Assembly: GCF_000719955.1 (NCBI RefSeq)
Contig: NZ_JOII01000018.1
Location: 58,506-122,505 of the forward strand
Direction: 5' to 3'
DNA length: 64,000 bases
Source of the DNA: Streptomyces albidoflavus
GTDB taxonomy: Bacteria > Actinomycetota > Actinomycetes > Streptomycetales > Streptomycetaceae
Shown: positions 49,847 to 56,647 of the stretch, piece by piece
How positions within the stretch are numbered: the stretch's first letter is position 1
Layout of the letters: each line of letters begins with the position of its first letter
Made by a program: the position numbers and the translations under genes
Notes under the pieces: model-generated
Database searches by the model: none
What the model saw: only the letters and a program-made list of their open reading frames with translations
What the model was told of the DNA's origin: nothing

Positions 49847-50417
49847 ACCCTTCACCGCACCGGCCCCGCTCCCCGGCGGTGCCGGTGACGCCCGGCGCCG
49901 CGAACTCCTCCAGTCCGTGGTCGAGGTGGCGCGCGCCATCTTCGGCGCGGCGGCGGGCTCCGTCCTCCTTCTCGACGAGGAACGCGACGAACTCGTCTTC
50001 GCGGCCGTCTCCGGCGAGGGCGAGGAGTTCCTGGTCGGCCGCAGGTTCCCGGCGGGCAGCGGCATCGCCGGCTGGGTCGCCACCTCGGGCGAACCGGTCG
50101 TCGTCGACGACCTCACCGCCAGCCGTTCCTTCGACCGCTCGGTCGCCGAGTCCACCGAGTACGTGCCGGACGCCCTGATGGCCGCCCCCCTGGTCAGCGA
50201 CGGCCGGGTGCTGGGGGTCCTGGAGGTCCTGGACCCGTCCCCCCAGGCCCGCTCCGGCCTCCCCGAACTCGACCTGCTGGCCCTTTTCGCGCGCCAGGCG
50301 GCCACGGCCCTGCGGGTGGTCTCTCCCGACCCCCCGGCAGCGCTTCCCCCGTCCCGCCGCGCGGACGCCCTGCGCCTCCTCGGCAGCCTGGAACAACTCC
50401 TGCGCGAATCGGCCTGA
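49830..50417 (+). CDS. GAF-domain protein
   Basis: 195 residues with one GAF domain (about 25-165): EVARAIFGAAAGSVLLLDEE, the core GRRFPAGSGIAGWVATSGEPVV (broken here for length) and LMAAPLVSDGRVLGVLEVLD. GAF domains bind cyclic nucleotides or other small molecules; with a nucleotide cyclase two genes upstream, cAMP or cGMP binding is a reasonable guess. No output domain is attached; the remaining 25 residues form a helix (ADALRLLGSLEQLLRESA). Overlaps the protease gene by 17 bp and ends the operon. Confidence 0.82.
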   Translation: MTPRTEPFTAPAPLPGGAGDARRRELLQSVVEVARAIFGAAAGSVLLLDEERDELVFAAVSGEGEEFLVGRRFPAGSGIAGWVATSGEPVVVDDLTASRSFDRSVAESTEYVPDALMAAPLVSDGRVLGVLEVLDPSPQARSGLPELDLLALFARQAATALRVVSPDPPAALPPSRRADALRLLGSLEQLLRESA

Positions 50418-50527
50418 CCTGCGCCCCGGCACGCCGGCCCCCGGCCCACCCGCCCGCTGAGGGTGACCATGGTGCCGGGGCCGAGCGCCCCTATGAAGAG
50501 GCGGGCAGAACAGAACGGGGCCGTGGG

Positions 50528-51022
50528 TCAGGCGGGAGCCGGAACCGGGCACTCGGCCCGGGAGGACAGGCGACGCAGCGCGGCTTCCGCCAGCAGGCCC
50601 ACGGAGAGGACGGCCAGCAGGGGCTGCAGAGGGGCCCAGTAGCTCATGGCGCCCGAGGCGCCGAGCAGCACGAGGACGAGCTTGTTGCACACGGGGCAGC
50701 CGACGGCGAAGAAGGTGAGCAGACCGCCCACCGCGCCCATCCGGCTCCCGTCGCCGGCCGTGGACCGCTCGCGCCGCTGGGGCTGGCGCACGTACGTGCT
50801 CAACGTGACACCCGCCAGTACGGCGGTGACGGACAACGCCGGGTAGTTCCACCACTGGACGGGCACGGCCCTGCTGAACAGCGGAGTGGGCACCACGTCG
50901 GTGGGCACGCCGACCACGAGGACCGTGGCGAGGGCGCCGAGCGCCGCCACCGCCCACTGCCGGGCCCGCCAGGTGCGCAGCGCCGCACCGGCCAGGCGCG
51001 GGGAGCGCGGGGATGAGGACAT
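50528..51022 (-). CDS. Small membrane protein with CPVC motif
   Basis: 164 residues with four predicted membrane helices: WAVAALGALATVLVVGV, ALSVTAVLAGVTL, MGAVGGLLTFFAVGCPVCNK and a last one around LQPLLAVLSVGLLAEAAL. The conserved-looking GCPVCN at the third helix could be a redox CxxC or a metal site. I do not recognise the family; VKOR-like, MauE-like and metal-transport proteins share this size, but none fits clearly. Start ATG 51022 (GGAG nine bases upstream) is preferred to 51064. It converges with the GAF gene. Links to either flanking cluster are unclear. Confidence 0.65.
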   Translation of the reverse strand: MSSSPRSPRLAGAALRTWRARQWAVAALGALATVLVVGVPTDVVPTPLFSRAVPVQWWNYPALSVTAVLAGVTLSTYVRQPQRRERSTAGDGSRMGAVGGLLTFFAVGCPVCNKLVLVLLGASGAMSYWAPLQPLLAVLSVGLLAEAALRRLSSRAECPVPAPA

Positions 51023-51231
51023 GGGAGACGACTCCGTTCCGGGGGATTCGGGAACGGCGGCCAACCAGTCGGGGCAGCCGGAGCGGGCGAGAGGTCCGCC
51101 GGCCGGGGTATCGACGGCGTTTGTGGGGCGACCCGGAACTTCTGTTACCCGATGCCCGGAATGTCCGCCTAGTCTCGCCAGTAGTGAGTGATCGAACCGA
51201 TCGCCGGCGAAGACGCGAAGGAGTGCGGAGC

Positions 51232-51981
51232 ATGGCTGAGAACACGTTGCGGGACAAGGTCGCCGTCGTGGGCGGTGGCGAGAAGAACCTGGGCGGGCTG
51301 GTCAGCAGGACGTTCGCGGAGGCCGGGGCGAAGGTGGTCGTGCACTTCCACAGCTCCGAGAGCGAGGCCGAGCAGACGGTGAAGGCGATCGAGGAGGCCG
51401 GAGGGCAGGCCGTCTCCGTGCAGGGGGACCTGACGAAGGTCGCCGACGTGCGGCGCCTCTTCGACACGGCGGTGGACACCTACGGTGGCGCGGACATCGC
51501 GGTCAACACCACCGGGATGGTGCTGCGCAAGCCGATCCTGGAGACCACCGAGGAAGAGTACGACCGCATGTTCGGCATCAACGCCAAGGCGGCGTACTTC
51601 TTCATCCAGGAGGCCGGGCGCCGGCTGAACGACCACGGCAAGATCATCAGCCTGGGTACGTCCCTGCTGGCCGCCTTCACCGACGGCTACTCCACCTACG
51701 CCGGAGGCAAGGCGCCCCTGGAGCACTTCACCCGGGCGGCGGCCAAGGAGTTCGCGGAACGCGGGATCTCCGTGAACATGGTGGCTCCGGGGCCGATGGA
51801 CACGCCGTTCTTCTACGGTCAGGAGACCCCGGAGCGGGTCGATTTCCACAAGTCGCAGGCGATGGGCAACCAGCTCACCCAGATCGAGGACATCGTCCCG
51901 GTGATCAGGTTCCTGGCCACCGAAGGCTGGTGGTTCACCGGCCAGACGATGTTCCCCAACGGCGGCTACACCACCCGCTGA
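51232..51981 (+). CDS. Short-chain dehydrogenase/reductase
   Basis: 249-residue classical SDR. The nucleotide-binding turn reads GGGEKNLGG, a variant of TGxxxGxG. Other signatures are VNTTG (usually NNAG), the catalytic serine in LGTS and Tyr-x3-Lys in YAGGK at about 157-161. The C-terminus ends FPNGGYTTR, where the family usually has xDGG. ATG at 51232 with AAGGAG and GGAG upstream. Followed 94 bp later by an NTF2-like gene and then a LysR regulator, all on the plus strand; the trio looks like a small catabolic or stress unit more than part of a biosynthetic cluster. Substrate unknown. Confidence 0.88.
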   Translation: MAENTLRDKVAVVGGGEKNLGGLVSRTFAEAGAKVVVHFHSSESEAEQTVKAIEEAGGQAVSVQGDLTKVADVRRLFDTAVDTYGGADIAVNTTGMVLRKPILETTEEEYDRMFGINAKAAYFFIQEAGRRLNDHGKIISLGTSLLAAFTDGYSTYAGGKAPLEHFTRAAAKEFAERGISVNMVAPGPMDTPFFYGQETPERVDFHKSQAMGNQLTQIEDIVPVIRFLATEGWWFTGQTMFPNGGYTTR

Positions 51982-52075
51982 CCCCGTGCCGTTCCGGCGG
52001 GGCGTGCCGGCTCGGCCTCGGTACGACCGGGGCCCGTCGGCGTGGACGCCCTGCCGACCACCCCAGGAGGAACTG

Positions 52076-52390
52076 ATGACCGTACAACCGAGTGATCCCG
52101 CCGTGGCCGCCTTCGTCGCGGCCGTCAACGCCGGCGACAAGGACGCCTTCCTCGCCGCGCTGGCCGATGACGCCACCATGTCCGACGACGGCACCGACCG
52201 TGACCTCTCCGCGTGGGCGGAGCGCGAGATCTTCTCCTCGAACGGCCGCATGGACGTCGAGGACGTCTCGGCCGACGGCATGACCCTGACGGCCACGTAC
52301 ACCAACGACACCTGGGGCAGCATGCGGACGCGGTGGGCCTTCACGGTCACCGACGGACGCGTCAGCCACTTCGAGACCGGCCAGGCCTGA
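52076..52390 (+). CDS. NTF2-like (SnoaL-type) small protein
   Basis: 104 residues of the NTF2-like cone fold: FVAAVNAGDKDAFLAALADD, TMSDDGTDRDLSAWAEREIF, and strands around MTLTATYTNDTWGSMRTRWAF ending VSHFETGQA (sequence fragments shortened). AGGAGG precedes the ATG at 52076. Members include polyketide cyclases, isomerases and many proteins of unknown role; no catalytic set can be named here. Located between the SDR and the LysR gene. Confidence 0.8.
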   Translation: MTVQPSDPAVAAFVAAVNAGDKDAFLAALADDATMSDDGTDRDLSAWAEREIFSSNGRMDVEDVSADGMTLTATYTNDTWGSMRTRWAFTVTDGRVSHFETGQA

Positions 52391-52490
52391 GGGGGCCCGC
52401 CCGGCCCCTCGGCCTCGGGCGCGGCCGCCGTGGCTCTGTGTCACAGCGGCCGCGCCCCGACCGTCCACCACCGAGCCGAGAGGTGTGGAG

Positions 52491-53366
52491 ATGCGCCTGG
52501 ACCTGAACAAGCTCGACCACCTGATCGCCGTCGCCGAGGAAGGCAGCGTCACCCGCGCCGCCGCCCGGCTCCACCTGTCCCAGCAGGCCCTGTCGACCTC
52601 CATCCGGGTTCTCGAACGCGAGGTCGGAGTTCCGCTGCTGGAGCGCGGCACCGCGGGCGTCACCGTACTGCCCGCCGGAGCGGCCCTGATCGAGGACGCC
52701 CGCGTCCTCAACGGCATGGCCCGGGCCGCCCTGTGCCGCGCCCGGCAGACCGGACGGGGCGAGACCCGGACGCTCCGCATCGGCCACACCCCCGCCGTCA
52801 CCGGCGACGAACTCGTCACCCTGCTCGCACCGGTGACCGACGCCCACCCCGACGTCACCCCCGAGATCCACCAGCGCTACCCCTCTGAGCTGACCGCCGC
52901 CCTCCTCGCCGGCGACCTCGACCTCGGGCTGTGCCGTGGAATGGCACCCGCCCACGGCCTGACCCGCACCACCCTCGGCCACCAGCGTCTGCACATCGCC
53001 GTCGCCTGCGACCACCCGCTGGCCGCCCGCACCTCCGTGGCGCTGCCCGAACTCGCGCAGGAGTCCTTCCTGGTCTGGGGTGACCCCGGCCGCTCCGGCT
53101 ACACCGACCTCCTCGTCGACCACTGCCGGGACGCGGGTTTCGAGCCGGAGACCGCACGTACCCTCCGTCAGGGCACCCCTCCCGTCACGGCCGTCATCGG
53201 CACCCGCCACATCGCCTTCGTCACCACACCACCGGGCCCGGCGGCGGGCGGCAAAGCGTACGTCCTTCCCCTCGAACCACCCATTCACGCGCCCCTGCAC
53301 GCCCTCTACCTCCCCCAGACCACCTGCCCCAGCCGCACCACCTTCCTCACCCATGTCAGGCTGTGA
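52491..53366 (+). CDS. LysR-family transcriptional regulator
   Basis: 291 residues. N-terminal winged HTH (about 3-62: LDHLIAVAEEGSVTRAAARL, HLSQQALSTSIRVLEREVG) followed by a periplasmic-binding-protein-like effector domain. ATG at 52491 is preferred because GAGAGG lies seven bases upstream; a GTG at 52485 is possible. It is co-oriented behind the SDR and NTF2-like genes and may regulate them; unlike many LysR genes it is not divergent from a target. The next plus-strand gene starts after 540 bp of AT-rich sequence, so control of the downstream trans-AT cluster is also possible. Confidence 0.88.
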   Translation: MRLDLNKLDHLIAVAEEGSVTRAAARLHLSQQALSTSIRVLEREVGVPLLERGTAGVTVLPAGAALIEDARVLNGMARAALCRARQTGRGETRTLRIGHTPAVTGDELVTLLAPVTDAHPDVTPEIHQRYPSELTAALLAGDLDLGLCRGMAPAHGLTRTTLGHQRLHIAVACDHPLAARTSVALPELAQESFLVWGDPGRSGYTDLLVDHCRDAGFEPETARTLRQGTPPVTAVIGTRHIAFVTTPPGPAAGGKAYVLPLEPPIHAPLHALYLPQTTCPSRTTFLTHVRL

Positions 53367-53541
53367 GCAGACCCCTCGAAAACTGAAAGGCCATCGGCCC
53401 GCCCACCTCGCGCCGGCCGGGGCGGCAGGGGAGTGCTGAAGCGCCGTCGCCCTGGCGGGTAATAGTTAATTCGAGGCGTGAAATGAGCGATTAATTACTC
53501 GGCTGACTTCACCTTAGTAGTTGGACATTGGCGGCGGCGGT

Positions 53542-53564
53542 CAGAAGCGGAATAGCGGCTTCTG
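53542..53564 (+). terminator. Hairpin followed by T-rich sequence
   Basis: CAGAAGC (53542-53548) pairs with GCTTCTG (53558-53564) around GGAATAGCG, followed by CTTTACCTGTACTTTG. Probable terminator for the LysR unit, about 175 bp past its stop. Confidence 0.5.
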
Positions 53565-53585
53565 CTTTACCTGTACTTTGCGTGA

Positions 53586-53595
53586 CGCGTACGCG
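53586..53595. promoter_or_regulatory. Perfect palindrome CGCGTACGCG
   Basis: Ten-base perfect palindrome about 90 bp upstream of the TATACT element; possible operator half of a larger imperfect dyad (TTGCGTGACGCGTACGCGAA). Confidence 0.35.
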
Positions 53596-53618
53596 AATGG
53601 TCGGCGGATGTGGCTGAA

Positions 53619-53630
53619 TCGCCTAGGCGA
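53619..53630. promoter_or_regulatory. Perfect palindrome TCGCCTAGGCGA
   Basis: Twelve-base perfect palindrome located 5 bp before the Crp-like site. Its position upstream of a promoter-like element suggests a repressor or activator site; cognate protein unknown. Confidence 0.4.
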
Positions 53631-53635
53631 ATGAG

Positions 53636-53651
53636 TGTGATCCAGATCACG
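53636..53651. promoter_or_regulatory. Crp-like binding site
   Basis: TGTGA-TCCAGA-TCACG matches nine of ten defined positions of the general Crp consensus TGTGA-N6-TCACA and keeps the GTG-N8-CAC core. Its centre is about 45 bp upstream of the start point implied by TATACT (53677-53682). Confidence 0.5.
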
Positions 53652-53676
53652 TCATGTGGGGCGTGCGCCGGGGTCA

Positions 53677-53682
53677 TATACT
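53677..53682 (+). promoter_or_regulatory. Probable -10 element TATACT
   Basis: TATACT differs from TATAAT at one position. No good -35 hexamer sits 16-18 bp upstream, which would fit an activator-dependent promoter. It implies a leader of about 220 bases before the FAD oxidoreductase. Confidence 0.45.
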
Positions 53683-53736
53683 GCCGAAACGGTGCATAAG
53701 GCTGACGTTTAATTTCGTGCGGGTGGAGGAGTGCCC

Positions 53737-53793
53737 ATGTTGGGCATCCCGTTGTCGCGGCAGCCGAATTACCTGCCCTCTGGCGACTATTGA
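53737..53793 (+). CDS. Possible 18-residue leader ORF
   Basis: ATG at 53737 with GGAGGA seven bases upstream, the best Shine-Dalgarno in the region, opens an 18-codon frame (MLGIPLSRQPNYLPSGDY) that stops with TGA at 53791. It lies downstream of the probable promoter and 114 bp before the FAD oxidoreductase, as a regulatory leader peptide or small signalling peptide might. The coding evidence is only the RBS and position. Confidence 0.35.
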   Translation: MLGIPLSRQPNYLPSGDY

Positions 53794-53907
53794 CCTTTAG
53801 TTGGAGATCCTCATAGCCTCCTCGCCAGTGCCGCGGTCCGTTGGCCGGGAAGTGCCGACGGAGCGGAGGGGCGGCCGTGTGGGCTCGATCCGATTCTTGG
53901 GGGACGC

Positions 53908-55149
53908 GTGTACGACGTCATTGTTGTGGGTGCCCGTTGCGCGGGATCGCCGGTAGGAATGCTCCTTGCCCGGCAGGGCCACCGGGTGCTCGTGGTGGAC
54001 CGGTCCTCTTTTCCCAGCGACGCCGTCTCCACCCACTACATCCACCAGGCGGGACTTCTGAAACTCCGGGAGTGGGGGCTGCTCGACGAGATAGTCGCCG
54101 CCAAGACACCGGAACTGAAGAAGATGCACTACTCCTACCGGGGAATCCATCTCAACGGCTTCGCGGCCCCGGTCGACGGCCTCGACGCCGTGTACGCCCC
54201 CCGCCGCCGCGTCCTGGACGAGATCCTCGTCAACGCCGCCCGCAGGGCCGGCGCCGAGGTGCTCGAAAGCTTCACCGTCACCGACGTGGTGGCCGTCGAA
54301 GGGCAGGTCGTGGGCATCCGCGGGCGCGAGGGCGACGGACCCGAGCGGGAGTTCCGCGCCACCGTCGTCGTCGGTGCCGACGGCTTCCACTCCACCGTCG
54401 CCAAGAAGGTGGGGGCCGAGCTGTACAACGTGCGTCCCGCCGCCGGCTTCATCTACTACTCGTACTACAGCGGGCTCGACTGGGGACTGCATCACAAGGC
54501 CGGGCTCAACGAGCAGTGGTTCGGCACCTGGCCCACCAACGACGACCTGAGCATGCTGGCCGTCATCTGCTCCCGCGCCCAGCTCAAGGAGTTCCGCCAG
54601 GACGTGGAGAACCGCTTCCACGCCGTCTTCGACGACGTGGACCCGGACATGGGCGCGCAACTGCGTGACCAGGGCAGGCGCGAGGAGGACTTCAAACCCA
54701 TGCGCTACCCCGACAACTACTACCGCCGCCCCTACGGTCCCGGGTGGGCCCTCGTGGGCGACGCCGGGTACCACAAGGACCCGTACACCGGCTGGGGCAT
54801 GACCGACGCCTTCCTCCACGGCGAACTGCTCGCCGACCGCCTCCACCAGGGGCTCGCCGGTGAGCGGCCGATGGACGAGGCCCTCGCCGAGTACCACAAG
54901 GTGCGCGACGAGGAGAGCGCCGGCGTCTACGACTTCACCACCACCCTGGCCCCCCTCACCGAACTCCCGCCCTTCTTCCGCGTCACGATGGACGCGATGA
55001 GCAAGAGCCAGGAGTGGACCGACCGGATGCTCGGGCTGATCGGCGGCGTCGTGGAGGACCACGAGATCTACGCGCCGGACGCCCTGGAGCGCCTCTACGA
55101 CGACGCGGGCGTCCCCCAGGACCAGCGGATCTACGACCCCGCCGGCTGA
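53908..55149 (+). CDS. FAD-dependent oxidoreductase, PHBH/geranylgeranyl-reductase-like
   Basis: A 413-residue flavoprotein. The N-terminal dinucleotide fold reads VIVVGARCAG (GxRxxG in place of GxGxxG), and the second FAD motif is WALVGDAGYHKDPYTGWGM near residue 285, with the group A flavin monooxygenase layout. It probably hydroxylates or oxidises a small substrate using NAD(P)H and O2. GTG start at 53908 with GGGGGA close upstream. First substantial gene after the regulatory region and 317 bp before the Rieske oxygenase; both probably tailor the product, or prepare a precursor, of the downstream trans-AT PKS. Substrate unknown. Confidence 0.87.
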   Translation: MYDVIVVGARCAGSPVGMLLARQGHRVLVVDRSSFPSDAVSTHYIHQAGLLKLREWGLLDEIVAAKTPELKKMHYSYRGIHLNGFAAPVDGLDAVYAPRRRVLDEILVNAARRAGAEVLESFTVTDVVAVEGQVVGIRGREGDGPEREFRATVVVGADGFHSTVAKKVGAELYNVRPAAGFIYYSYYSGLDWGLHHKAGLNEQWFGTWPTNDDLSMLAVICSRAQLKEFRQDVENRFHAVFDDVDPDMGAQLRDQGRREEDFKPMRYPDNYYRRPYGPGWALVGDAGYHKDPYTGWGMTDAFLHGELLADRLHQGLAGERPMDEALAEYHKVRDEESAGVYDFTTTLAPLTELPPFFRVTMDAMSKSQEWTDRMLGLIGGVVEDHEIYAPDALERLYDDAGVPQDQRIYDPAG

Positions 55150-55466
55150 CTGGTCCCGCACCTCCGGGCCCGGCGCTGTCGCGCGCCACGCGGACGCGTG
55201 GCGCGCGAGCCCCGACCGGCACCACCGCCCGCCCGGCCCCTTCGTCACGGAGCGGCACCCGTCCGCCGACACGCTCCGTCCGGGCCGCCCGCCGTACCGC
55301 CGCGCCCGCCTCCCCCTCGCCCCCGGCCCCGGACAGCCCTGCCCGGAGACGGCGAGCGCTCCGCACGGCCGCCACGCCGCGCGGGACGAGGGGAAGGCCG
55401 TCCGTCCCCGGCCGCGGCGGCCCCGCCACCCGCCTTCACGCACCTCACCCCGAGGGAGCCCAGCAG
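55150..55466. other. 317-bp gap with hairpin, otherwise featureless
   Basis: Very GC-rich spacer between the FAD oxidoreductase and the Rieske gene. Apart from the hairpin at 55179-55208 and the RBS (GAGGGAG) before 55467, nothing is recognisable. Open frames across it are proline/arginine-rich shadows. Confidence 0.5.
55179..55208 (+). terminator. 13-bp perfect hairpin
   Basis: Arms 55179-55191 and 55196-55208 pair perfectly with loop GGAC, 29 bp after the FAD oxidoreductase stop. It probably terminates or attenuates transcription before the Rieske gene. Confidence 0.7.
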
Positions 55467-56645
55467 ATGACGCGTGCGTCCAGCATGTTCCAGCTCATCA
55501 GTGAACAGGCCGAGCAGCGGCCGTACTTCGAGACCGGCGGCATCGGCCGGTCGCACGAGTTCTACACCGGTGAGGAGCAGCACCGGCGGGAGATGGCCCG
55601 CATCTACGGGCGCCGCTGGCTGCCCGTCGACCACGTCTCCCGGCTCAAGGAGAAGGGCTCCTACACCACCCTGAACATCGGCACCGGCTCGGTGCTGCTG
55701 CTCCACGGTGACAACGGCATCCAGGCGTACCAAAACTACTGCAGGCACCGTGGCTACAAGCTGGTGGAGGAGGCGGCGGGGAAGCGGCAGAGCCTCGTCT
55801 GCCTCTACCACTGCTGGGTGTACGACCGGAACGGCGCGCTCAAGAGCTACAACGGCACCTACTTCGACCACTTCTTCGAGAAGGAGAAGAACGGGCTGCT
55901 GCCCGTGCGTACCGAGATCCGGCACGGCGTCGTCTTCATCGCCTTCTCCGACGACGCACCCGACCTCGACGAGTCCCTCGGCGAGTTCGGCGAGTTCGCC
56001 CGCGTCTACGAACTCGCCGAACTGGAGTGTGTCCAGGCCAAGGACTACCCGGTCGCCTCCAACTGGAAGCTCGTCGCGCACAACGTCAACGAGAGCCTGC
56101 ACTTCCCGACCGCCCACAAGGACCTGCACCGCATCACCGACTTCGACGACGCGGGCACCTATGACCTCAAGGGCGACCTCGTCGGTGCCTGGCAGTCCAT
56201 CCGGGGCGGCTTCAACTCCGTCTCCATGACGGGACGCAGCGCTCGCGAACCGATGGCGCTGGTTCCCGAGGCCGACCGCCGGCGGATCAACTGGATCACC
56301 ATCCTGCCCAACCTGCTCTTCGGCTTCACCGCCGACTACGTGATGATGCAGTGGGTCTGGCCGGAGAGCCCCGGCACCTGCGTCGTGCGGCACTTCTGGC
56401 TCTTCCACCCCTCGGAGACCGCCAAGGACGACTTCTCCCACGAGGCCGTGTTCGCCCTCTGGGACAAGGCGAACTACGAGGACTGGGAGATGTGCGAGCG
56501 CACCCACCGCGGTCTCTCCAACCCGCAGTGGGCCCCCGGCCAGCTCTCCCTGGACGAGGAGGTCGTCTCCCAGATCGACGCCTGGGTCGCCGCCGAGACC
56601 GCCGGACCGGACCACTCCGCCGAACCCGCGACGGCCGAGGGGTGA
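55467..56645 (+). CDS. Rieske non-haem iron oxygenase, alpha-subunit type
   Basis: A 392-residue aromatic-ring-hydroxylating-dioxygenase-like protein. The Rieske [2Fe-2S] ligands are Cys92, His94, Cys112 and His115 (YCRHRG and CLYHCW). The mononuclear iron site is in the NESLHFPTAH stretch, with His212 and His217. It would use electrons from a separate ferredoxin/reductase, none of which is encoded nearby, to hydroxylate or desaturate its substrate. ATG at 55467 with GGGAG eight bases upstream; the longer frame from 55014 overlaps the previous gene and is rejected. Its stop lies 2 bp before the PKS start, so the two are co-translated and it most likely belongs to the trans-AT cluster. Confidence 0.9.
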   Translation: MTRASSMFQLISEQAEQRPYFETGGIGRSHEFYTGEEQHRREMARIYGRRWLPVDHVSRLKEKGSYTTLNIGTGSVLLLHGDNGIQAYQNYCRHRGYKLVEEAAGKRQSLVCLYHCWVYDRNGALKSYNGTYFDHFFEKEKNGLLPVRTEIRHGVVFIAFSDDAPDLDESLGEFGEFARVYELAELECVQAKDYPVASNWKLVAHNVNESLHFPTAHKDLHRITDFDDAGTYDLKGDLVGAWQSIRGGFNSVSMTGRSAREPMALVPEADRRRINWITILPNLLFGFTADYVMMQWVWPESPGTCVVRHFWLFHPSETAKDDFSHEAVFALWDKANYEDWEMCERTHRGLSNPQWAPGQLSLDEEVVSQIDAWVAAETAGPDHSAEPATAEG

Positions 56646-56647
56646 CC

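Larger units (their letters stand above)
53367..53907. promoter_or_regulatory. AT-rich regulatory region upstream of the trans-AT PKS genes
   Basis: 540 bp, clearly less GC-rich than anything around it, especially 53459-53580. It contains a probable terminator hairpin (53542-53564), two perfect palindromes, a Crp-like site, a TATACT -10-like element and a possible 18-codon ORF, annotated separately. No tRNA-like or long coding sequence is visible. Confidence 0.65.

Noticed and set aside
45656..50470. 1604-codon minus-strand open frame
   Set aside because: Antisense to the cyclase, protease and GAF genes, each of which has intact catalytic motifs and RBSs.
55198..55466. Coding sequence upstream of the Rieske gene
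   Set aside because: Open frames here are Pro/Arg-rich and overlap a hairpin; the Rieske fold begins at the ATG with its own RBS at 55467.
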